31,924 nucleotides of DNA from Chloroflexota bacterium (lineage in GTDB: Bacteria > Chloroflexota > Limnocylindria > Limnocylindrales > CSP1-4), in the NCBI GenBank assembly GCA_025935655.1, contig JAICUV010000005.1, positions 1-31,924 on the forward strand. The letters run 5' to 3'. Shown piece by piece: positions 6,699 through 14,306 of this stretch; within the stretch, counting starts at the first letter, position 1; every line of letters starts with the position of its first letter. The notes beneath the pieces are model-generated. The model was not told where the DNA came from. It did no database searches and saw only the letters and a program-made list of their open reading frames with translations. A program made the translations under genes and the position numbers.

Positions 6699-8747
6699 GT
6701 GTTCTCGTCGGTCCTCGTCGCCAACCGGGGCGAGATCGCGCTGCGGGTCATGCGGACCTGCGCCCGGCTCGGGATCCGGACGGTCGCCGTGTACTCCGAC
6801 GCCGACGCGCGGTCGCCGCACGTCCGCGCCGCCGACGCCGCCGTGCGCCTCGGGCCCGGGCCGGCCGCCGAGTCCTACCTCCGCGGCGACCTCGTGATCG
6901 AGGCCGCGCTCGCGACCGGCGCGGAGGCGATCCACCCCGGGTACGGGTTCCTCGCCGAGAACGCGTCGTTCGCGGAGGCCGTGCTCGCGGCCGGGCTCGC
7001 GTGGGTCGGGCCGCCACCGGCGGCGATGCGCGCGCTCGGCGACAAGTCGCGGGCGAAGGCGCTCGCGATCGCGAACGACGTCCCGGTGCTGCCGGGGTTC
7101 CACGACGAGGGGGCGACGGACGACGTGCTCGCCGCGGCCGCGCCCGGCGTGGGGTTCCCGCTGCTCGTCAAGGCCAGCGCGGGCGGCGGCGGCCGGGGGA
7201 TGCGGCTCGTCCGCGATCCCGGCGAGCTGCCGTCGGCCGTCGCGGCCGCCCGGCGCGAGGCGCAGGCCGCGTTCGGCGACGACCGGCTGCTCCTGGAGCG
7301 CTATGTCGAGCGGCCGCGCCACGTCGAGATCCAGCTGCTGGGCGACGAGGCGGGCACCCTCGTCCACCTCGGCGAGCGGGAGTGCTCCATCCAGCGGCGC
7401 CACCAGAAGCTCGTCGAGGAGTCGCCGTCCCCGGCGCTCACGCCGGCGATCCGGGCCGCGATGGGCGAGGCCGCGCTGCGGCTCGCGCGCGCCGCGGGCT
7501 ACGCCAACGCGGGCACCTGCGAGTTCCTGCTCGACGAACGGGGCGCGTTCTTCTTCCTCGAGGTCAACGCGCGCCTCCAGGTGGAGCACCCGGTCACCGA
7601 GGCCGTCACCGGGCTCGACCTCGTCGAGCAGCAGCTCCGCGTCGCCGCCGGCGAGCCGCTGGGGTTCGGGCAGGGGGACGTGCGGCTGGACGGACACGCC
7701 ATCGAGGTGCGCGTCGTCGCGGAGGACGCGGCGGCCGGGTTCCTGCCGGCGATCGGCCGGATCACCGCGTTCGCGATCCCGGACGGGGTACGCGTGGACA
7801 CCGGCGTCGAGGCCGGGACCGTCGTCTCGCCGTTCTACGACTCGCTCGTGGCGAAGGTGATCGCGCACGGACCCGACCGCGGAACGGCGATCGACCGCCT
7901 CGCCGACGCGCTGGACGAGCTGCGCCTCGACGGCGTCGCCTCCAACCTTGACCTGCTGGCGGCCGTGCTCGCGGAGCCCGCGTTCCGCGCCGGCGACCTG
8001 CACACGGGCTTCCTCGAGGAGCACCGCCTCGTCGAGGGCCTGCGGGCCGTGCCGCCCGAGGCCATCGCCGCGGCCGCGGCGGTGCGCTCGTTGCCCCCGG
8101 TGCGACCCGCGACCGATGCATCGGAGCCCGCGATGGCCACGCCCTGGGCGGCCGGACGGCCATGGCGGCTGGCGGGCGTCGGGGAGCCATCGTGGTGGCT
8201 CGCGGGCGGCTCGCGGGTTCGCGCCGCGGTCGACGTCGATGGCGCGGAAGGCGTGGCACGCGTCGCACGCATCGCGGTCGGTGACGCGGCGTTCGTGGTC
8301 CGGCGCACCGACGACGGCACCGGCGACGCGACGCTGCGCCTCGGCGACCGGGTCGTTGGCGTCCGGCCCTCGACCGGACGCCGGCTCGTGGACACGGTGC
8401 TCGTGGACGGGCGTGCCCATCGCGTCCGCCCCGCGCCGCCGCCGTCGCGCGAGGCCCGAGTGGACGTCGCGCTGGCCGGGGGCGCCATCGCCGCGCCGAT
8501 GCCGGGCCGCATCGTCCGGATCCATGTCGGACCGGGCGAGCTCGTGGAGGCCACCCAGCCGCTGCTGGTCCTGGAGGCGATGAAGATGGAGCACGTGATC
8601 GAGGCGCCGAGCGCCGGACGGGTGGCACGCCTCCTCGTCGCGGTCGGCGACCAGGTGGCGAGCGGCGCCCCCCTCGCGACGATGGCGGACGATACGCCCG
8701 CGCCCGAACCGGCCACCGCGACACCGAACGAGGAACCCGAGCGATGA
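6699..8747 (+). CDS. liuD: Methylcrotonyl-CoA carboxylase, biotin carboxylase/biotin carrier (alpha) subunit
   Basis: A 682-residue protein that carboxylates its own biotin using ATP and bicarbonate. The N-terminal biotin carboxylase domain starts FSSVLVANRGEIALRVMRT, continues with HPGYGFLAENA, the ATP-grasp glycine-rich loop KASAGGGGRGM at 158-168, ERECSIQRRHQKLVEE and EVNARLQVEHPVTE. The C-terminal carrier domain carries the biotinylation motif LEAMKMEH, with the modified lysine at K629. The region between is poorly conserved, as usual for the subunit-contact domain. The start is a GTG at 6699, 11 nt after the beta-subunit stop. It is the only start that gives the canonical N terminus of the family. 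No ATG is available, and the frame runs further upstream only as a shadow of the beta gene. The stop overlaps the HMG-CoA lyase start as ATGA. The tail after the carrier domain (about residues 660-682) is Pro/Glu-rich and probably disordered. Confidence 0.94.
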   Translation: MFSSVLVANRGEIALRVMRTCARLGIRTVAVYSDADARSPHVRAADAAVRLGPGPAAESYLRGDLVIEAALATGAEAIHPGYGFLAENASFAEAVLAAGLAWVGPPPAAMRALGDKSRAKALAIANDVPVLPGFHDEGATDDVLAAAAPGVGFPLLVKASAGGGGRGMRLVRDPGELPSAVAAARREAQAAFGDDRLLLERYVERPRHVEIQLLGDEAGTLVHLGERECSIQRRHQKLVEESPSPALTPAIRAAMGEAALRLARAAGYANAGTCEFLLDERGAFFFLEVNARLQVEHPVTEAVTGLDLVEQQLRVAAGEPLGFGQGDVRLDGHAIEVRVVAEDAAAGFLPAIGRITAFAIPDGVRVDTGVEAGTVVSPFYDSLVAKVIAHGPDRGTAIDRLADALDELRLDGVASNLDLLAAVLAEPAFRAGDLHTGFLEEHRLVEGLRAVPPEAIAAAAAVRSLPPVRPATDASEPAMATPWAAGRPWRLAGVGEPSWWLAGGSRVRAAVDVDGAEGVARVARIAVGDAAFVVRRTDDGTGDATLRLGDRVVGVRPSTGRRLVDTVLVDGRAHRVRPAPPPSREARVDVALAGGAIAAPMPGRIVRIHVGPGELVEATQPLLVLEAMKMEHVIEAPSAGRVARLLVAVGDQVASGAPLATMADDTPAPEPATATPNEEPER

Positions 8748-9688
8748 CGATGCCCGAGCGGGTCACGATCGTCGAGGTCGGCCCGCGCGACGGCCTCCAG
8801 AACGAGGCCGCCCGGATCCCGACCGCCGCCAAGGTCGCGTTCATCGACCGGCTCAGCGCCGCCGGCCTGGGCGTGATCGAGGCGACCTCGTTCGTGCACC
8901 CGCGGGCCGTGCCCCAGCTCGCCGACGCGGACGAGGTCCTGCCCGCGATCGCACGTGCGCCCGGCGTGCGCTACCCGGTCCTCGTGCCCACGCGGCGCGG
9001 GCTGGAGCGTGCCATCGCCGCGGGCGCCGACGAGATCGCGGTGGTCATCGGCGCGACCGATGCGTTCAACCGGGCGAACCTCAACCGGACCGTGGACGGG
9101 GCGCTCGCGGACGCGGCCCTCGTGGTAACCGCCGCCAGGGCTCGCGGCATGCGGGTCCGCGGCTACGTCTCGGTCGCCTTCGGGTGCCCGTACGAGGGCG
9201 AAGTCCCTCCCGGGACAACGGCCGCGGTCGCTGGTCGGTTGCTCGCCCTCGGCGCGGACGAGATCAGCCTCGGCGACACGATCGGCGCCGCGACACCGGG
9301 TGACGTCCACCGCGTGCTGGACGCGGTGCTCGCGGTCACGGACGCCGGCCGCCTCGGCCTCCACGCCCACGACACGCGGGGCCAGGCGCTGGCCAACGTG
9401 TACGCGGCCCTGGAGCGGGGCGTCACGATCGTCGACAGCTCGGCGGGCGGCCTCGGCGGCTGCCCGTTCGCCGGGCCGGGCGCCGTCGGCAACCTCGCCA
9501 CCGAGGACCTCGTGTACTTCCTCGACGGGCTGGGGATCGCACACGGCGTCTCGCTGGAAGGCGTGATGGAGGCCTCGGCGTTCATCGCCGGCCACCTGGG
9601 CCACGGCCTGCGGAGCCCGACCCACCTCGCGGGCGGCCGGCCGCGCACCAGGCCGCTGCCGGGAACGGATCCGCCGCCCGCGGTGTAG
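8744..9688 (+). CDS. mvaB: Hydroxymethylglutaryl-CoA lyase
   Basis: A 314-residue TIM-barrel enzyme that splits HMG-CoA into acetoacetate and acetyl-CoA, the last step of leucine breakdown. The motifs are in order: VGPRDGLQNE (12-21, with the metal-binding Asp16 and catalytic Arg15), EATSFVHPRAVPQLAD (46-61), FGCPYEGE (146-153), SLGDTIGAATPGDV (175-188), HAHDTRGQALAN (207-218, metal ligands H207 and H209) and the signature GGLGGCPFAGPGAVGNLATED with catalytic C240. These separate it from homocitrate or isopropylmalate synthases. The ATG overlaps the stop of the carboxylase alpha gene by 4 bp, so the two are translationally coupled. An isovaleryl-CoA dehydrogenase and an acetoacetyl-CoA transferase, which would complete the pathway, are not in the window. 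The C terminus after about residue 290 is Pro-rich and unlike the family. Confidence 0.94.
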   Translation: MTMPERVTIVEVGPRDGLQNEAARIPTAAKVAFIDRLSAAGLGVIEATSFVHPRAVPQLADADEVLPAIARAPGVRYPVLVPTRRGLERAIAAGADEIAVVIGATDAFNRANLNRTVDGALADAALVVTAARARGMRVRGYVSVAFGCPYEGEVPPGTTAAVAGRLLALGADEISLGDTIGAATPGDVHRVLDAVLAVTDAGRLGLHAHDTRGQALANVYAALERGVTIVDSSAGGLGGCPFAGPGAVGNLATEDLVYFLDGLGIAHGVSLEGVMEASAFIAGHLGHGLRSPTHLAGGRPRTRPLPGTDPPPAV

Positions 9689-9723
9689 AGACGGCGACCC
9701 ACGCCGCCGCCGGAGACCACCCG

Positions 9724-10374
9724 ATGCGACCAGCCCACCCGCCCGCCGTCCGCCTGCCCGCCACATTCGCCGCGGTGCTGCTGACGCTCGCGCTCGCCGT
9801 CGCGCCGGTCGCGGCCAAGGAGTTCGAGGAGGCGCGCCTCGACGCGCCGATCCCCATGGGCCTGCCGGGCGGCACGGAGATCCAGGTCGGGGTCACGGTG
9901 ACCGCCATGTCGCCGGATGGCCCGCTGCCCGTCGAGGGGACGCCGATGTACCTGCGGCTCACGGGCCGCGATGGCGAGACGACGCGCGCGGCCGGCGCGG
10001 CGGACCGCGTCGCGGGGCACTACACGTTCCGGATCGTGATCCCGGCGGGCGGCGCGCGGGAGATCGAGATCGGGATCCACGGCAGCTCGGACCTGCCGAT
10101 CCGGTTGGCCGGCGAGGACCCGTTCGCGTTCGGCGGGGTCACGGCCCGCACGGCACAGCTCGCACCGCCGCTCGCGCCGGCCATCACGCCCCTGCCGCGC
10201 CCCGCGACCGCGGTCCCGCCTGCCGAGGCGTCCGCGGCGGCGCCTGCCACGGCGTCCTCCGGGCCGCTCGCGCCGGTGACGCTCCTTGCGCTGGTCGCCG
10301 GTGCCCTCGCGCTCGTGGCCGCGGCGCGGGCGATGCGGGCGCGCCGGCCACGGGTCGCGCGTGACGCTGCCTGA
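9724..10374 (+). CDS. Secreted, C-terminally anchored beta-rich protein (hypothetical)
   Basis: A 216-residue protein with a Sec signal peptide: basic start, hydrophobic core LPATFAAVLLTLALAVAPVAA and a likely cleavage after AKE. A soluble domain of about 100 residues follows, a Pro/Ala/Thr-rich linker (about 140-180), and a C-terminal transmembrane segment (about 183-202) ending in a basic tail. The soluble part (EIQVGVTVTAM ... VAGHYTFRIVIPAGGAREIEIGIHG) has the alternating pattern of an immunoglobulin-like sandwich and reminds me of FixH/YtkA-like domains, but I do not recognise a named family. The product would sit on the outer face of the membrane. Its 3' end overlaps the GTG start of the ECF sigma gene by 14 bp, so it probably belongs to the same transcript and may be a sensor or client of that system. 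GGAGA lies just upstream of the ATG. Confidence 0.68.
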   Translation: MRPAHPPAVRLPATFAAVLLTLALAVAPVAAKEFEEARLDAPIPMGLPGGTEIQVGVTVTAMSPDGPLPVEGTPMYLRLTGRDGETTRAAGAADRVAGHYTFRIVIPAGGAREIEIGIHGSSDLPIRLAGEDPFAFGGVTARTAQLAPPLAPAITPLPRPATAVPPAEASAAAPATASSGPLAPVTLLALVAGALALVAAARAMRARRPRVARDAA

Positions 10375-11008
10375 CGGGACCGCCGACGGCGCTCCCGACC
10401 CGGCCGAGGTCGCCCTCGTGGCGCGCGCACGGGCCGGGGATCCCGACGCGTTCGGCGACCTCGTGACGATGCACCAGGGGGCGGCGTTCCGGGTCGCCTA
10501 CGTGCTCACGGGCTCGTCCGCGGACGCGGAGGACGCGGCGCAGGAGGCGTTCGTCAAGGCGTACCTCGCGCTCGACCGGTTCCGCGCGGATGCCCCGTTC
10601 CGGCCGTGGCTGCTGGCGATCGTGGGGAACGAGGCGCGCAACCGCGTCCGGTCGCGCGTGCGCCGCGAGGGCCTCGCCGAGCGGGCGCTGCACGCCGTCC
10701 GCGGCGGACCCGCGCACCGGGCGCCGGAGGGCGGGGTCGCTCCCGGCGCCGCGGCCGTGACGCCGTCCCCCGAGCTGGAGGCGCTCGCCGGGGAGACGCA
10801 GGCCGAGGTCCGCGCCGCGCTGGCGACCCTCCGCGAGGACGAAAGACGCGTCGTCGCGTGCCGGTTCCTCCTCGGGCTCAGCGAGCGGGAGACCGCGGCC
10901 ACCCTCGGCATCCCCGAGGGCACGGCGAAGTCGCGCCTCCACCGCGCCCTCGCCCGGATGCGCGAGACGCTCGAGGCGGCCGGGACCACGGCGGAGGCGA
11001 CACGATGA
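10361..11008 (+). CDS. RNA polymerase sigma factor, ECF family (sigma-70 regions 2 and 4)
   Basis: A 215-residue two-domain sigma factor. Region 2 covers about residues 26-98, with AFRVAYVLTGSSADAEDAAQEAFVKAYLALDRFR (core binding and -10 recognition) and FRPWLLAIVGNEARNRVRS. A variable Ala/Pro linker follows (about 115-140). Region 4 is at about 152-205, with LREDERRVVACRFLLGLSERETAATLGIPEGTAKSRLHRALARMR, a clear helix-turn-helix for the -35 element. The preferred start is the GTG at 10361, just before the conserved part. An ATG at 10286 in the same frame would add 25 Arg-rich residues and overlap the previous gene by 89 bp. The stop overlaps the next gene as ATGA, the usual coupling between an ECF sigma factor and its anti-sigma factor. 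ECF groups of this kind commonly respond to envelope stress. No target promoter was identified here. Confidence 0.9.
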   Translation: MTLPDGTADGAPDPAEVALVARARAGDPDAFGDLVTMHQGAAFRVAYVLTGSSADAEDAAQEAFVKAYLALDRFRADAPFRPWLLAIVGNEARNRVRSRVRREGLAERALHAVRGGPAHRAPEGGVAPGAAAVTPSPELEALAGETQAEVRAALATLREDERRVVACRFLLGLSERETAATLGIPEGTAKSRLHRALARMRETLEAAGTTAEATR

Positions 11009-11796
11009 CCACGCTCGACGACGCGGCCGTCGCGCGCCGCCTGGAGGCTGCGGCCGTGGACGCCGCGTGGCCCGCGCCCCCGGACCTGCGCGCCGCGGTC
11101 CTCGCCCGGATCGCCACGCCGGACGCGCCGCCGGCCCCGGACCTCCGCGACGGCGTGCTGGACCGGATCCGCCGACGCCGCGCCGCCGGCCGCCGGACGC
11201 TCCGGCCCCTGCTCCTGGGCGTGCTGCTGCTGCTCGCCCTCGCCGGGGTCGCGGCCGGGCTCGGGTTCCGCCTGCCTGGCGTCGTCATCGAGCGTGTCGC
11301 AACGACGCCGCCCCCCGGCTCGAGCCTGGACCTCGGCAGCCCGGTGCCATTGGCGGACGCCCTCGGGAGCGCGGTGCCGCGTGTCCTCGTGCCCGCCGCG
11401 CTGCCCGCGCCGGGGACCGCGTGGGTGCTCGGCAGCGGCGACCGCAGGCTGGTCACGCTCGCCTGGCGCGCGGGCCCCGGCGAGCCGACCCTCCCCGGCT
11501 CCGACCTCAAGCTGACCGTGATGGCCGTCCCGGGGTCCGTGGACGACGAGCTGCTCCACAAGCTGGCCGGCCCGGACACCAGGATCGACCCCATCGAGGT
11601 CGACGGTGACCGCGGCTGGTGGCTCTCCGGTGCGCCGCACCAGATCCTCGTCGCCCGCCCGGGTGGCGACATCGAGCTCCTGCGCCCTTCGCTTGCCGGC
11701 GACACGCTCCTGTTCGTGCGCGACGGGACGGTCTACCGGCTCGAGTCCGCGCTGGGCAAGGACGCGACGCTCGACATCGCGCGCTCGATGCCCTGA
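11005..11796 (+). CDS. Anti-sigma-like single-pass membrane protein
   Basis: A 263-residue protein with a cytoplasmic N terminus (1-66), one transmembrane segment (about 68-88, LRPLLLGVLLLLALAGVAAGL) and an extracytoplasmic domain of about 170 residues ending RSMP. The start ATG overlaps the sigma factor stop by 4 bp. Position, topology and length fit an anti-sigma factor that holds the upstream ECF sigma at the membrane. The zinc anti-sigma motif HxxxCxxC is absent. Instead the N terminus carries a short internal duplication, PAPPDLRAAVLARI followed by PAPDLRDGVLDRI, which looks like two amphipathic helices and may be the sigma-binding part. The outer domain contains GDRGWWLSGAPHQILV and is not one I recognise. 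A longer reading of the frame upstream is a shadow of the sigma gene. The anti-sigma role is inferred from context. Confidence 0.72.
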   Translation: MTTLDDAAVARRLEAAAVDAAWPAPPDLRAAVLARIATPDAPPAPDLRDGVLDRIRRRRAAGRRTLRPLLLGVLLLLALAGVAAGLGFRLPGVVIERVATTPPPGSSLDLGSPVPLADALGSAVPRVLVPAALPAPGTAWVLGSGDRRLVTLAWRAGPGEPTLPGSDLKLTVMAVPGSVDDELLHKLAGPDTRIDPIEVDGDRGWWLSGAPHQILVARPGGDIELLRPSLAGDTLLFVRDGTVYRLESALGKDATLDIARSMP

Positions 11797-11890
11797 CCGG
11801 AGGGGAAAGGGGCGATCCCGGCCATGACGCACGCCCGGCGGGGGTTGAGCGTCCCCTGGTACCGGCTGAGGCCGCTCGGTCGCGGCGTGG

Positions 11891-11896
11891 TAGCGT
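11891..11896 (+). promoter_or_regulatory. Candidate -10 element (TAGCGT) for the small protein gene at 11936
   Basis: TAGCGT lies in the 139-bp gap after the anti-sigma-like gene. Transcription from it would start near 11903 and leave a leader of about 33 nt that includes the GGGGAGA ribosome binding site at 11924-11930. No good -35 is visible, so this is a weak call. Confidence 0.3.
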
Positions 11897-11935
11897 CCGC
11901 GAGCCGGAGAGGACCGGTGTGATGGGGAGACGGAC

Positions 11936-12349
11936 ATGGCAGGCAGCGGCACGCGCGACGATCCCTGGCAGCTGGCCACGGCCAACGGCGGCTCGGCGTA
12001 CACGATGTGGCGCGACGAGGCCGCGGACCCACCCCTCCTCGTGTGCATGGTCGGGTCCACGAAGCTCACCTATCACCTGCAGGCGATCGAGGACCTCCAC
12101 GCATGGCTCGTCGGTCAGGGCGACTGGGTGGAGCTCGGCGGGGCGGACGAGCAGAAGCCGGCAGCCGACGGCACCGTCGAGGCGTGGGGCCGGTCTGCCG
12201 ACAACCCGATCGGGGGCTGGTATGGGACGCGCAAGGGCTACCGTGGGCGGTTCGGTGTCTACCTGCCGCCGCTGCTCGAGGCGCTCGGCCTCGTGGAGCT
12301 GGAGCACAACCCGCGCAATAACCGCGTGCGCGCCCGCCGAGCTCGCTGA
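11936..12349 (+). CDS. Small conserved protein, DUF6855-like
   Basis: A 137-residue soluble protein beginning MAGSGTRDDPWQLATANGGSAYTMWRDE. It has no signal peptide or membrane segment. The middle contains LVCMVGSTKLTYHLQAIEDLHAWLVGQGDWVELGGADE, and the end GWYGTRKGYRGRFGVYLPPLLEALGLVELEHNPRNNRVRA. I recall small proteins with the same GTRDDPW start and GWYG-(x)4-GYRGRFG-(x)3-PPLLE ending in actinobacterial and Chloroflexota genomes, annotated as DUF6855 with no known function. That match is from memory and unverified. The start is supported by GGGGAGA five bases upstream. The high content of Trp, Gly and charged residues suggests a compact nucleic-acid- or ligand-binding fold, but no function is claimed. 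It stands alone between the ECF module and an unrelated membrane-anchored protein. Confidence 0.78.
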   Translation: MAGSGTRDDPWQLATANGGSAYTMWRDEAADPPLLVCMVGSTKLTYHLQAIEDLHAWLVGQGDWVELGGADEQKPAADGTVEAWGRSADNPIGGWYGTRKGYRGRFGVYLPPLLEALGLVELEHNPRNNRVRARRAR

Positions 12350-12406
12350 GGCGCACCGCGGGCCGCTCTCAGGCGGCTCCGAGCCACAGAGGGCATGCTT
12401 GTGGCG

Positions 12407-13546
12407 ATGACGACCGACCGAAACCGAGCTGAGCCCACCGCCGCCCGACCACGACCCGCGGAGGAGCGAGCGCGCCTCGCCCAGGAGGGTCGCACCACCC
12501 GCCGCGTGGCCGTGGCCGCGCTCGTGCTCGCCCTCGTGGGCGTCGGCATCGCCGCCGTCAGGTTCCTCGTGCCCGCGGCCGGCTCGTGCCAGCAGGCGTC
12601 GTGGGACGTCCGCCCCGCCGAGGCTGACCTGCCCGAGGGCTTCACGCTCAGCGTCGCCCAGTACGACATCAACCGCCAGCAGGTGACGTTCCTCGGGCCG
12701 GTCCCTGCAGACGAGACCACGGCCCAGGGCGTGGTCTACGTCACGGTCACCTGCTTCGACGAGGGTGCCGCGGACGCGGTCTCGCGCTCGGAGCAGGCGG
12801 CCCGCGACGCCAACCAGGCGGTGACGAAGCGGGACGACCTGGGCGACGGCGGGTTCGCCGCGACCGACGAGAACGGCTCCAACTTCATCCAGCTGCGCCA
12901 CCACGACGTCGTCGTGTATCTCGCCGCGTCGTCGGACGTGGCCCAGTCCGACGTCGACACCCTCGCGTCGGCCTACGACAAGGCGCTGGGCGGCGACGGC
13001 GGCGCGATCGCCATCGGCACGCTGGATCCCGGCGCCAGTGCCTCGGAGGAGCCGGTCGCGAGCGACCTGCCCAGCGACGAGGCGCCGTCCCAGGCCGCGG
13101 CCCCGGCGCTCGAGGCGCGCCTGCCGAAGGAGGTCAGTGGGACGCCGCTGACGGTGAGCTCCATGCTCGGTACCGACCTGCTTGCCGACGACCCCACGAG
13201 CCGCGCGATCACGGCGGCGCTGCGCGCCGAGGGCAAGACGCCGGCAGACCTCACCTTCGCCCAGGCGTCGGACGACAGCCAGGCCCTCGACCTGTCGATG
13301 TTCGCGGTGGCGGTGGACGGCCTGTCGGACGCGAAGACCAAGGCCCTCGTGCTCGACTCCTTCCTGTCCGCGGCCGGCTCCGGCGTGACGCAGTCCACGG
13401 TGACGCTCGGCGGCAGGACGCTCACCAAGGTCGACTTCGGCGACGCCGGGTCGGTCAACTACGTCCTGGCGGAGGACGGCGCCGTCGTAGTGTTCACGAC
13501 GTCGGACGAGGCGATCGCGTCGGCGACGGCCGCCGCGCTTCCCTGA
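12407..13546 (+). CDS. Membrane-anchored extracytoplasmic protein of unknown function
   Basis: A 379-residue protein (383 if the ATG at 12395 is used). The cytoplasmic N terminus is rich in Arg/Glu/Pro, a single transmembrane segment lies at about 34-52 (VAVAALVLALVGVGIAAVRFL), and the rest is outside. Two extracytoplasmic parts can be seen. One, at about 65-195, has SCQQASWDVRPAEADLPEGFTL and VTCFDEGAADAVSRSEQAA. The other, about 235-379, is joined by an Ala/Ser/Glu-rich linker and carries TPLTVSSMLGTDLLADDPTSRAI and a final YVLAEDGAVVVFTTSDEAIASATAAALP. Each part has an alternating strand/helix pattern and the second may be a diverged copy of the first. I do not recognise the family. The second ATG (12407) has GAGGG 13 nt upstream, whereas the first has almost no spacing, so I chose the second. 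Confidence 0.7.
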   Translation: MTTDRNRAEPTAARPRPAEERARLAQEGRTTRRVAVAALVLALVGVGIAAVRFLVPAAGSCQQASWDVRPAEADLPEGFTLSVAQYDINRQQVTFLGPVPADETTAQGVVYVTVTCFDEGAADAVSRSEQAARDANQAVTKRDDLGDGGFAATDENGSNFIQLRHHDVVVYLAASSDVAQSDVDTLASAYDKALGGDGGAIAIGTLDPGASASEEPVASDLPSDEAPSQAAAPALEARLPKEVSGTPLTVSSMLGTDLLADDPTSRAITAALRAEGKTPADLTFAQASDDSQALDLSMFAVAVDGLSDAKTKALVLDSFLSAAGSGVTQSTVTLGGRTLTKVDFGDAGSVNYVLAEDGAVVVFTTSDEAIASATAAALP

Positions 13547-13560
13547 GCCGGCCGCGGCCG

Positions 13561-13600
13561 ACCACACCGCACCACACCGCACCGTCACCACACCCCGGCG
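13561..13600. repeat. Short tandem repeat of a 10-bp unit (ACCACACCGC)
   Basis: Two exact copies of ACCACACCGC occur at 13561-13580, followed by a degenerate third unit (ACCGTCACCACACC). The stretch lies in the gap between the membrane-anchored protein and the gene at 13670. It is probably a small slippage repeat. No function is inferred. Confidence 0.5.
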
Positions 13601-13620
13601 TGAGATGATTCCTGCAAGGT

Positions 13621-13630
13621 TGCGATCGCA
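13621..13630. promoter_or_regulatory. 10-bp palindrome upstream of the gene at 13670
   Basis: TGCGATCGCA is a perfect palindrome 39 bp before the ATG at 13670, in the only A/T-containing stretch of this gap (GATGATTCCTGC just before it and ATGATCA just after). It could be an operator. Chance is not excluded, as GCGATCGC-type words are common in GC-rich genomes. Confidence 0.25.
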
Positions 13631-13669
13631 TGATCACGGCAGACGTGCAACTGAGGTTGGAGGGAGCCG

Positions 13670-14209
13670 ATGCGCGAGACGCTGGTCGCCTGGGCGGGCG
13701 ACTGCCGCGTTCGGGGTGAGGTCGACCTGGGGGACGGTCGCCTCTCGGACGAGGTGAACGAGGGAGACCTGCTCACGTTCTTCGGCGTGACGCTGGAGGC
13801 GATCGAGGACGGCCACGAGGTCGCCGTCGACGAGCTGGAGGTGGAGCGCCGCGAGCTGCACCTGATCGAGGTCGAGGGGCGCCAGGGCGACCCCGGGCGC
13901 CGGCTGCGCACGATCGTGGAGCCCGTGCGCCTCGAGATCGGGCCGTTCCGCGTCACCGGCAACCTGCACCGCTCCCCGGCGGCGCAGCCGCTCGCGGCCC
14001 TCACCCGTCACCAGCGGTTCGTGCCCGTGACGGATGCCTACCTCGACCTCCTGGACGGATCCCGGCCCACCCGGTCGCTCCCCGTGCTGCTGGTCAACCG
14101 GGAGCTCGTGCGCAAGAGCGAGCCGCTCGCCCAGATCGCGGTCTGGGCAGACGATGCCGCCGCGGCTGCCGCGACCGACGCCACCCAGGCGAGCGCATCC
14201 CCGGCCTGA
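13670..14209 (+). CDS. Conserved-looking soluble protein, function unknown
   Basis: A 179-residue acidic protein starting MRETLVAWAGDCRVRGEVDLGDGRLSDEVNEGDLL, with GGAGGGAG immediately upstream of the ATG. The N-terminal half is a run of short strands and acidic turns. The second half contains VRLEIGPFRVTGNLHRSPAAQPLAALTRHQRFVPVTDAYLDLLDG and LPVLLVNRELVRKSEPLAQ, followed by an Ala/Thr tail that looks disordered. There is no signal peptide or membrane segment. The pattern resembles a beta-barrel or PilZ-like regulatory fold, but no diagnostic motif (such as RxxxR and DxSxxG) is present, so no family is assigned. It sits upstream of the two-component pair in the same direction, separated by about 97 bp with a hairpin and a candidate promoter, so it is probably a separate unit. 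Confidence 0.72.
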   Translation: MRETLVAWAGDCRVRGEVDLGDGRLSDEVNEGDLLTFFGVTLEAIEDGHEVAVDELEVERRELHLIEVEGRQGDPGRRLRTIVEPVRLEIGPFRVTGNLHRSPAAQPLAALTRHQRFVPVTDAYLDLLDGSRPTRSLPVLLVNRELVRKSEPLAQIAVWADDAAAAAATDATQASASPA

Positions 14210-14220
14210 GCGCCGCACCC

Positions 14221-14239
14221 GCGGGCGGGCTCCGCCCGC
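14221..14239. terminator. Hairpin after the gene at 13670
   Basis: GCGGGCGG at 14221-14228 and CCGCCCGC at 14232-14239 form 8-bp arms around a 3-nt loop, 12 bp after the stop codon. There is no T tract. A terminator is the simplest reading. Confidence 0.45.
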
Positions 14240-14251
14240 CGCGTCGTCGCC

Positions 14252-14292
14252 CGTCACGCGCGCGTCACCGTTGCCGGGCACGCTCGTGCCCG
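14252..14292 (+). promoter_or_regulatory. Candidate autoregulatory region of the two-component operon
   Basis: Two features lie just before the response regulator. A direct repeat CGTCAC-N5-CGTCAC (14252-14257 and 14263-14268) has the 11-bp period used by OmpR/PhoB-type response regulators. A near-perfect inverted repeat, CGGGCACG at 14275-14282 and CGTGCCCG at 14285-14292, ends 2 bp before one candidate ATG (14295) and 14 bp before the other (14307). The direct repeat suggests autoregulation by the encoded regulator. The hairpin could mask translation initiation. Both roles are inference. Confidence 0.42.
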
Positions 14293-14306
14293 CGATGATC
14301 ACCGCC

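Noticed and set aside
10286..10360. ATG start extending the sigma factor by 25 residues
   Set aside because: The extension is Arg-rich, unlike the family, and would overlap the upstream gene by 89 bp.
13621..13630. HIP1-like genomic repeat (GCGATCGC)
   Set aside because: A single copy was noted here. Over-representation would need a genome count.
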